Source: Mariprofundaceae bacterium (lineage in GTDB: Bacteria; Pseudomonadota; Zetaproteobacteria; Mariprofundales; Mariprofundaceae). From it: a stretch of DNA of 20,389 bases. Positions 14,758 to 20,389 of this stretch are shown here, piece after piece. The first letter of the stretch is position 1, and every line of letters starts with the position of its first letter. Position numbers and translations under genes: made by a program. The notes beneath the pieces are model-generated. The model was given only the letters and a program-made list of their open reading frames with translations, did no database searches and had not been told where the DNA came from. The DNA is taken from the NCBI GenBank assembly GCA_015488125.1, contig WFOJ01000173.1:1-20389 (forward strand), written 5' to 3'.

Positions 14758-15306
14758 ATGCGTCTGGACGAACTGCAAGCCATTGTTGAAGACCATGGTA
14801 TTATATTTCTTGCCTATGGCAGTTCGTTAACCCAGGATATTATTGCCAGTATTGCCAGCGGTCTGGAAAAAAACCAGGAGTTTTCCGAGCTTGGCCTTGG
14901 CTTTTCCAGTGATATTTTTACCGTGTTTGTTGAAGTGGCGCAAAACATGATGTTTTATGGCAGGCGGCATCCGGAATTACAGTCTGGTGAAGGGATTATT
15001 GTCATTGGCCGCGATGCTGAAGGCAATTATTATGTGCACAGTCGCAACACCATCACTGCTGACGATAAAACGTTGATTGGTGATAAACTCAACACCATTC
15101 AATCCATGAATCGCGATGAAATCCGGCAAATGTATCGTCAGTTGCGCAAAAACGGTGCGCATGCGCACGATGCAGGCGCTGGCATTGGTTTTTATGAGAT
15201 TGCCAGACGCTGTGATCGCATAGAACATGCATTCAGCGCTGCTGAGAACGGACTGTTTCACTACGTGTTCAAATCCTGGCTTTATGCTCGGGGAGGAAAA
15301 TCTTGA
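14758..15306 (+). CDS. siaB: SiaB-like protein kinase (DUF6272, GHKL type)
   Basis: 182 residues from the ATG at 14758. A GTG at 14752, overlapping the previous stop, is also possible. It resembles SiaB, a serine/threonine kinase of the GHKL fold akin to anti-sigma-factor kinases. The N-box-like FVEVAQNMMFYG and the G-box-like AGAGIGFYEIARR are visible. In Pseudomonas aeruginosa SiaB phosphorylates SiaC. Here the gene overlaps the SiaC-like gene by 4 bp. There are no membrane segments or signal peptide, so it is cytoplasmic. The symbol is given by family resemblance and gene context. Confidence 0.85.
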   Translation: MRLDELQAIVEDHGIIFLAYGSSLTQDIIASIASGLEKNQEFSELGLGFSSDIFTVFVEVAQNMMFYGRRHPELQSGEGIIVIGRDAEGNYYVHSRNTITADDKTLIGDKLNTIQSMNRDEIRQMYRQLRKNGAHAHDAGAGIGFYEIARRCDRIEHAFSAAENGLFHYVFKSWLYARGGKS

Positions 15307-15698
15307 ATCAATCACCTGTGCTGGAAAACTTGCATATCGCTGCTAGTGACTACACGCCGGAAATTCGCTTTGACGTGGACGGAACATTCAGTATTTGCGG
15401 TAAATCCTACCCTGAAAACACATTTGAATTCTATGCCCCGGTGCTATCGTGGTTGGAAACATGGTTTACCCTTCCCAAACAACCTCCGATTGTATTGGAT
15501 TTCGAATTGATTTATTTTAATTCCAGCAGCTCCAAACTATTGTATGACTTGCTGGATATTCTTGATGCGCATCGAGAACAACAGGATATTCGGGTCAACT
15601 GGCATTATCATCCGGAGAATGAATCGGCACGGGAAGCGGGTGAAGATTTTGCTGAGGACTTTGAATACTTGAATATCCATTTACAGGCGCTTGCTTAA
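15303..15698 (+). CDS. siaC: SiaC-like regulatory phosphoprotein (DUF1987)
   Basis: 131 residues. The start is a TTG at 15303, overlapping the SiaB-like stop, with GGAGG 6-7 nt upstream. Family marks are YTPEIRFDVDGTFSICGKSYPEN, then FYAPVLSWLETWF, LDFELIYFNSSSSKLLYDLL and a late VNWHYHPENESAREAGEDF. SiaC is the small switch protein of the Sia pathway. It is phosphorylated by SiaB and dephosphorylated by SiaA, and when unphosphorylated it activates the diguanylate cyclase SiaD. The usual phosphorylated Thr in the YxNT(S/T)S stretch is Ser74 here, in YFNSSSSK. No GGDEF gene is adjacent, so its target is unknown. Confidence 0.9.
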   Translation: MNQSPVLENLHIAASDYTPEIRFDVDGTFSICGKSYPENTFEFYAPVLSWLETWFTLPKQPPIVLDFELIYFNSSSSKLLYDLLDILDAHREQQDIRVNWHYHPENESAREAGEDFAEDFEYLNIHLQALA

Positions 15699-15699
15699 C

Positions 15700-17229
15700 G
15701 TGACTCCCCGCAATATTCGCGAGCGAATTCGCTTTTCTGTCATCACCGCTGCAGCGATGACGGTGCTGGTTTTTCTTGTGTTGGCGGGGATTGAACAGAT
15801 CAATCGCGTACAGGAGGCAATGGATAAAAAAATCCATTACCTTGCACATCTTGGTCAGCAAAGCCTTGCCATGCCAGTATGGAACCTGGATGACAAGAGT
15901 ATGGATGAAATTATTGATGCTATCTTTGCTGATGAAGATGTGGTATATATTGCTGTGGTAGAAAAAGCTGGTGTGATGACCCGACGCATTGATCCAGCTT
16001 ACCGACATAAACCACTTGCATGGTTTGATGTCCGCAAGCGCTTTTCAACCATTGATGTGCCGGTGCAATACGATGGACATGATCTGGCCCATTTGCAACT
16101 TGTCCTCTCCAACAAAAGTCTGCGCTCATCCATTTATCGTGATTTTGGTTATGTTTTTATCCTGACTGTACTGCTGATCACTATTATCACGGCACGAACC
16201 ATCGCGATCATCCGCTCGCGGATCTTTAGCCCGCTTAAGGAATTTGAGGATGCTGTTACCGCCATTGCCAATGGCGATATGCAGGTATCTATTCCCTATG
16301 CTGACAAGGAAGATGAAATTGGTCGCCTTGGTAAGGCATTCGAATCGATGCGACAGTCGATTCAGTCACTGATTCAACAGCTTAATGATACCAATGCCGG
16401 ACTGGAAGACAAGGTTCGTGAACGCACACAGGATCTGGAAAACGCCCATCGAAACATTCGTTCCTCAATTGAATACGCATCCATGATTCAGAGCGCACTA
16501 ATTCCCCGTGAAGAGAGCTTTCGCGATTTTTTCCGCGATTACTTTATCATCTGGGAACCCAAGGATGTGGTTGGTGGTGATATTTTCTTGTTCGATACCC
16601 TGCGCAAGAATCATGACGAATGCTTGTTGATGGTAATTGATTGCACGGGTCACGGTGTTGCCGGTGCTTTTGTCACCATGTTGGTCAAGGCTGTTGAACG
16701 GCAAATTATTGAACAACTGGTGTCAAACGACGAGGAAGTGAGTCCCGCCGATATCCTGATCTGCTTTAATCGCGTCATCAAACAGTTGTTACAGCAACAG
16801 GATGGCCAATCCATATCCAATGTTGGATTTGATGGCAGTGTGCTGTACATAAATCGTGAAAAATCCTGTGTTCGTTTTGCCGGTGCCAGAGGGTCACTGA
16901 TATACACCGACGGAAACGAACTGAAACAATTGCGTGGTTCCCGGCACTCGGTAGGCTACAGAGATTCCGATACAGATTTTGTTTTTGATGAATATCATCT
17001 GGATGTGCAGCCGGGAACGCGCTTTTATCTGGCGACAGATGGTTATACCGATCAGCTTGGTGGGGAACATGGTTTTTGCCTGGGAACCAAACGGCTGATA
17101 CGCTCGCTGATGGCAGGCAGGTTGTTGCCCATGAGTAAGCAGAAAACACAATTACTGGATGATCTGAAGACATATCAGGGGGCGTATGAACGCAATGATG
17201 ATGTTACCGTCATTGGTGTGGAAATCTGA
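15700..17229 (+). CDS. siaA: SiaA-like membrane PP2C (SpoIIE-type) phosphatase
   Basis: 509 residues from the GTG at 15700, 1 bp after the SiaC-like stop. A TTG at 15691 is the alternative start. A membrane segment lies at about residues 12-30 and another at 149-171, around a periplasmic domain containing LAMPVWNLDDKSMDEII. HAMP (about 172-225) and a coiled coil lead to a SpoIIE phosphatase domain (about 280-505) with metal-binding VGGDIF (Asp294), VIDCTGHGVAGAF (Asp314), ATDGYTDQ and NDDVTVIGVEI. This is the SiaA layout, so the expected substrate is the SiaC-like protein next door. P. aeruginosa SiaA is longer; this one has a smaller sensor domain. Confidence 0.9.
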   Translation: MTPRNIRERIRFSVITAAAMTVLVFLVLAGIEQINRVQEAMDKKIHYLAHLGQQSLAMPVWNLDDKSMDEIIDAIFADEDVVYIAVVEKAGVMTRRIDPAYRHKPLAWFDVRKRFSTIDVPVQYDGHDLAHLQLVLSNKSLRSSIYRDFGYVFILTVLLITIITARTIAIIRSRIFSPLKEFEDAVTAIANGDMQVSIPYADKEDEIGRLGKAFESMRQSIQSLIQQLNDTNAGLEDKVRERTQDLENAHRNIRSSIEYASMIQSALIPREESFRDFFRDYFIIWEPKDVVGGDIFLFDTLRKNHDECLLMVIDCTGHGVAGAFVTMLVKAVERQIIEQLVSNDEEVSPADILICFNRVIKQLLQQQDGQSISNVGFDGSVLYINREKSCVRFAGARGSLIYTDGNELKQLRGSRHSVGYRDSDTDFVFDEYHLDVQPGTRFYLATDGYTDQLGGEHGFCLGTKRLIRSLMAGRLLPMSKQKTQLLDDLKTYQGAYERNDDVTVIGVEI

Positions 17230-17307
17230 TTCAGTACCCTCGTTTATTCACTTCTTCTGCCATAATATGCTATATGACAGAACAGCAGGGGCAAGTAGGC
17301 GACAATC

Positions 17308-19530
17308 ATGAATTCGCACAGTAGCACACTTGAAAATGAACTGAATGAGCTGGCGCTTAGCAATCCTGGACTGGCTGCCCGTATTCGCAAAAAACTGGCC
17401 CGTCAGGACAAGATTATTGCCCGTGCTGATCAGCGCCAGAGGCGCGAGTATGATGCACTGCAGGCGCTCAATGCCTCGCTGGAGCGACGAATTGCCGAAC
17501 GCACCGAGGAGTTGCTTAAAGCCAAGCAACAAGCCGAAGAAGCAACTCGTGCCAAAAGTGATTTTCTGGCCAATATGAGCCACGAAATTCGCACGCCGAT
17601 GAATGCCATTATCGGCCTGAATCAACTGGTACTGAAGACGGATTTGACGGATAAGCAACGTGATTATCTCAACAAAATTCAAATCTCTGCTCACTCATTA
17701 CTGGGTATCATCAACGATATTCTTGATTTCTCCAAGATTGAAGCAGGTAAACTGGAAATTGAGAATGTGGAAATGCAAGTGGATGATGTACTTACTCAAT
17801 TGTCCGACCTGTGCTGTGAAATGGCTGCCCGCAAAGGGCTGGAGTTGCATTTTTACCGTGAGCCGGATATTCCCTCACTGCTGGAAGGTGATCCTCTGCG
17901 TTTGCATCAGGTATTGCTGAATCTGGTCAGTAATGCCATTAAATTCACTGAGAAAGGTGAGGTGGTGGTGCGCGTGGAGCATGTGCTGGATGCACACCGT
18001 GAGGCGGATGAATTACAGCTTCGCTTTACTGTGCGCGATACTGGTATTGGCCTGACTCCGCAGCAAATCAGCAAGCTGTTTAGTTCGTTCAATCAGGCGG
18101 ATAGTTCTACTACCCGTAAATATGGCGGTACAGGGCTTGGCCTGGCGATTTGTAAAAAACTGATCGCATTGATGGGAGGAGAGTGTTACGTTGAATCTGA
18201 ACCCGGTGTGGGCAGTCGCTTTATATTCACCGCCACGTTTCGCAAGCTTGGTGATCACACCGTTCGTCAGCGATACCATCTACCAGAGCGCTTGCAACAA
18301 AGCCGTTGTCTGGTGGTGGATGATAACCCAACTTCTCAAGAAATCCTGCGCAGTTATCTGGAAAGCTTCGGTGTTCGGGTGCAATGCGTCCATTCAGGTT
18401 ACCGTGCTATTGAAGCGTTGGAATTGGCAACAGCAAAAGATGATGCTTTCCAGCTTGTGCTGATGGATTATCAAATGCCGGGCATTGATGGCCTTGAAAC
18501 GGTTCGTCAGATTCAGGCTTCACCACGCATTCCGCATTCCTTGACCATTGTTATGGTCACAGCGCACATGCGTGAGGAAATTCTTGAAGCTGCCGAACAG
18601 CTAAACATGAATGGCGTGTTGAATAAACCGGTGAATCCTTCGTTATTGTACAACGCCATTGTCGGTGCCTGTGGAGAACCCGGAGAGGCGGAATCCCGCG
18701 TGCACCGCAGCGCTATTATTCGCGATGAGATTCGGCAAAGACTGGAGTCGTTGCGCGGTTCGCGTATCCTGCTGGTGGAGGATAATCTCATCAATCAGCA
18801 AGTGGCACAGGAAATTCTTGAAGGAGCCGGCTTTGTTGTGAGTATTGCCAGTCAGGGTGCAGAAGGCGTGGAAATGGCGCGTGCCCATGAATACGAGGCT
18901 ATTTTGATGGATTTGCAAATGCCGGTGATGGAGGGTATCGAAGCTACTCGGTTGATTCGCTCGTTTGATCCGGATATCCCCATTATCGCCATGACTGCTC
19001 ACGCCATGCAGGCGGAGATCAATCGTTGCCTGCAGGCAGGGATGAATGACCACACCAGTAAACCTGTGGACACCAATACCTTGTTTGCAACGCTTGTTCA
19101 CTGGATTAAAAAAGCACCGGAAGGTGCGCAACAAACAATTTCAGCAGTTGCAGAAACACCATCCATCAAGGCAACTGACATCGAACAAACACCCTCTTCT
19201 TTCCTTGATTTCGACGCTGCGCTTAACAAACTTGGTGGTAATCAGCAGCTGCTACTGCGCCTGCTTGGCATCTTTGAGAAACAACTCAGCAACACCCTGG
19301 AGCAGATGGAAGAAGGTATCAGTAACGGTGATTTCCTTGCCGTATTACCCATGCTTCACGATATCAAAGGAACTTCCGGCAACCTCTGCGCGCAACCGTT
19401 GTTCATAGTTAGCCAGGCGTTGTACCAACAGTTGTATACACAGCAGCCAGTGAGCAATAAACTGTTTGAACGTTTCGCCAGCATTGCCAATGCTACCTTG
19501 AAAGACATCCGAGATTCTTTAGTTGAGTGA
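17308..19530 (+). CDS. Soluble hybrid histidine kinase with two receivers and HPt
   Basis: 740 residues with no membrane segment. Residues about 30-85 form a coiled coil. HisKA has SHEIRTPMNAIIG with His92. HATPase has RLHQVLLNLVSNAIKFT, DTGIGL and GGTGLGLAI. Receiver 1 has VVDDN and Asp387 in LMDYQMPG. Receiver 2 has VEDN and Asp535 in LMDLQMPV plus SKPVD. The HPt domain has His684 in MLHDIKGTSGNL. A full internal phosphorelay is thus possible, and the final receiver must be encoded elsewhere. The gene is 78 bp after the SiaA-like gene. It lacks a sensor domain, so its input probably comes from a partner. Its layout resembles the kinase at 1-2422. Confidence 0.93.
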   Translation: MNSHSSTLENELNELALSNPGLAARIRKKLARQDKIIARADQRQRREYDALQALNASLERRIAERTEELLKAKQQAEEATRAKSDFLANMSHEIRTPMNAIIGLNQLVLKTDLTDKQRDYLNKIQISAHSLLGIINDILDFSKIEAGKLEIENVEMQVDDVLTQLSDLCCEMAARKGLELHFYREPDIPSLLEGDPLRLHQVLLNLVSNAIKFTEKGEVVVRVEHVLDAHREADELQLRFTVRDTGIGLTPQQISKLFSSFNQADSSTTRKYGGTGLGLAICKKLIALMGGECYVESEPGVGSRFIFTATFRKLGDHTVRQRYHLPERLQQSRCLVVDDNPTSQEILRSYLESFGVRVQCVHSGYRAIEALELATAKDDAFQLVLMDYQMPGIDGLETVRQIQASPRIPHSLTIVMVTAHMREEILEAAEQLNMNGVLNKPVNPSLLYNAIVGACGEPGEAESRVHRSAIIRDEIRQRLESLRGSRILLVEDNLINQQVAQEILEGAGFVVSIASQGAEGVEMARAHEYEAILMDLQMPVMEGIEATRLIRSFDPDIPIIAMTAHAMQAEINRCLQAGMNDHTSKPVDTNTLFATLVHWIKKAPEGAQQTISAVAETPSIKATDIEQTPSSFLDFDAALNKLGGNQQLLLRLLGIFEKQLSNTLEQMEEGISNGDFLAVLPMLHDIKGTSGNLCAQPLFIVSQALYQQLYTQQPVSNKLFERFASIANATLKDIRDSLVE

Positions 19531-19558
19531 TGTGTTAATACCGAAATAATCCCCAGAT

Positions 19559-19652
19559 GTCGGACTTTGACAAATCTACTACGAACAACCGGATATTGGC
19601 CAAATATTCTCCCTGCTTTTATGAAATAGCACTGCTATTCGCCGTAAACAGG
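19559..19652 (+). repeat. Dispersed repeat, copy B
   Basis: The second copy of the repeat at 11371-11461, in the same strand orientation. It includes a near palindrome around TTGGCCAA and a 7-bp inverted repeat AATAGCA-C-TGCTATT (19625-19639). It starts 29 bp after the kinase stop and ends 130 bp before a tRNA gene. Confidence 0.8.
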
Positions 19653-19742
19653 CGTATATTTGACTGGATCACAACTATTCGCTCAAGGTGCTTGGTGGGT
19701 AAGATTTTAATGCGATTTCTCGACCTGGAGAACACAAAGTGC

Positions 19743-19770
19743 TTGAAAGATATTTTTTGCTCGTTAGGGT
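19743..19770 (+). promoter_or_regulatory. Candidate promoter of the tRNA-tuf operon
   Basis: TTGAAA (19743-19748), a 16-bp spacer, TAGGGT (19765-19770), then a GCGCCG discriminator. The tRNA-Thr 5' end is 13 bp past the -10 box. The GC-rich discriminator matches stringently regulated stable-RNA promoters, including that of the equivalent E. coli operon. Confidence 0.55.
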
Positions 19771-19782
19771 GCGCCGTCCTCA

Positions 19783-19858
19783 GCCGGCATAGCTCAGTTG
19801 GTAGAGCAGCTGATTTGTAATCAGCAGGCCACGGGTTCGAATCCTGTTGCCGGCTCCA
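19783..19858 (+). tRNA. tRNA-Thr (UGU)
   Basis: A complete 76-nt cloverleaf. The acceptor is GCCGGC paired with GCCGGC, the discriminator is T, and CCA is encoded. The anticodon TGT is at 19816-19818 in loop TTTGTAA. It is the first of four tRNAs before tuf. Confidence 0.97.
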
Positions 19859-19884
19859 CCTTTTACTCAAAGGGTGAGGAAGAT

Positions 19885-19969
19885 GGAGAGGTTCCCGAGT
19901 GGCTAAAGGGGGCAGACTGTAAATCTGCTGGCTCAGCCTACGTTGGTTCGAATCCAGCCCTCTCCACCA
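19885..19969 (+). tRNA. tRNA-Tyr (GUA)
   Basis: 85 nt with a long variable arm, as expected for tRNA-Tyr. The acceptor is GGAGAGG/CCTCTCC and CCA is encoded. The anticodon GTA is at 19919-19921. Confidence 0.97.
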
Positions 19970-20012
19970 CATTGAGAGCGAGCCGTTCCCTGTGGGCGGC
20001 TCACTCCTGTTT

Positions 20013-20086
20013 GCGGGTGTGGTTCAATGGTAGAACTCCAGCCTTCCAAGCTGGAAGTGCGGGTTCGATTCCCGCCACCCGCTCCA
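20013..20086 (+). tRNA. tRNA-Gly (UCC)
   Basis: 74 nt. The acceptor is GCGGGTG/CACCCGC, with encoded CCA. The anticodon TCC is at 20045-20047 in loop CTTCCAA. Confidence 0.97.
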
Positions 20087-20103
20087 GTCTGGTGACTGGT
20101 CAG

Positions 20104-20178
20104 GCCCAGGTAGCTCAGGGGTAGAGCACATCCTTGGTAAGGATGAGGTCGCGGGTTCAATTCCCGCCCTGGGCTCCA
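20104..20178 (+). tRNA. tRNA-Thr (GGU)
   Basis: 75 nt. The acceptor is GCCCAGG/CCTGGGC, with encoded CCA. The anticodon GGT is at 20136-20138. It is the last tRNA before tuf, in the order Thr-Tyr-Gly-Thr-tuf. Confidence 0.97.
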
Positions 20179-20195
20179 TTGCATCATCGGAATCA

Positions 20196-20229
20196 CTGGT
20201 TGTGTTCATGATCTGGCTGTGTTCATGAT
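20196..20229 (+). repeat. Tandem 17-bp duplication in the tuf leader
   Basis: Two contiguous 17-bp units (20196-20212 and 20213-20229) of CTGGYTGTGTTCATGAT differ at one base. They lie between the last tRNA and the tuf start, in the region where the tRNA-tuf transcript must be processed. Confidence 0.85.
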
Positions 20230-20307
20230 GAACTGTTAATGTGTCACTGTGGTTGCGGTGCGCACGTTGATCTATTTTAATCATTTACTCTCAAGACGGA
20301 GAAGGTT

Positions 20308-20389
20308 ATGTCAAAAGAAAAATTTGAACGTACCAAGCCGCACGTCAACATTGGCACAATCGGCCACGTTGACCACGGCAAGACCACGC
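20308..20389 (+). CDS. tuf: Elongation factor Tu (5' part only)
   Basis: The first 27 codons are in the window. SKEKFERTKPHVNIGTIGHV followed by DHGKTT includes the GHVDHGKT P-loop of EF-Tu, which delivers aminoacyl-tRNA to the ribosome using GTP. GGAG (20298-20301) lies 6 nt before the ATG. It is the last gene of the tRNA-tuf operon and is cut by the window edge. Confidence 0.98.
   Translation, partial: MSKEKFERTKPHVNIGTIGHVDHGKTT

Larger units (their letters stand above)
19531..19782. other. Intergenic region upstream of the tRNA cluster
   Basis: It contains repeat copy B and the candidate tRNA promoter. No coding gene is supported. An open frame at 19557-19820 is AT-rich and runs into the tRNA. 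No terminator for the preceding kinase was recognised. Confidence 0.55.

Noticed and set aside
1..20389. CRISPR arrays, prophage or complete insertion sequences
   Set aside because: No regularly spaced repeats, integrase, transposase or phage genes were seen on either strand.

Overview
The window comes from a Gram-negative bacterium of the Pseudomonadota. It holds bamD, an OmpA-type lipoprotein, an OprP/OprO-type porin and the tRNA-Thr/Tyr/Gly/Thr-tuf cluster known from many proteobacteria. The regulatory PTS block carries a bifunctional-type HPr kinase and a long-form hibernation factor, so it is not the enterobacterial rpoN-hpf-ptsN-rapZ-npr arrangement. This hints at a deep-branching group such as Zetaproteobacteria or Acidithiobacillia, but the placement is an inference from gene order only.

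Layout. (1) 1-3002, minus: a YfiR-like periplasmic protein overlapping a membrane-bound hybrid histidine kinase whose C terminus is cut by the window edge. (2) 3103-4966, plus: bamD, with an apparently leaderless promoter, then a two-gene envelope unit (an 85-aa exported protein and an OmpA-domain lipoprotein). A bidirectional terminator at about 5000 separates these from (3) 5023-10468, minus: hpf, ptsN, hprK, rapZ, EIIA(Man), HPr and enzyme I, tightly packed and mostly overlapping. This is a phosphorelay with no sugar permease. (4) 10778-12160, minus: a tRNA with anticodon CAU followed by monothiol glutaredoxin, and a typical 2-Cys peroxiredoxin. (5) 12661-13899, plus: a phosphate-selective-type porin, then a 32-bp perfect palindrome. 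(6) 14027-19530, plus: a signalling cluster of a periplasmic solute-binding protein, a SiaB-like kinase, a SiaC-like phosphoprotein, a SiaA-like membrane PP2C phosphatase, and a soluble hybrid histidine kinase with two receivers and an HPt domain. (7) 19783-20389, plus: four tRNA genes and the start of tuf.

The region most worth follow-up is (6). It looks like a SiaABC partner-switching module without the expected SiaD diguanylate cyclase. A hybrid histidine kinase follows instead, and a periplasmic binding protein may supply an input signal. Region (3) is notable because HprK has Pro where the family's catalytic His normally sits and has an altered P-loop. Two diverged copies (about 80% identical over about 91 bp) of an unidentified repeat lie at 11371-11461 and 19559-19652, each about 130-140 bp upstream of a tRNA gene.
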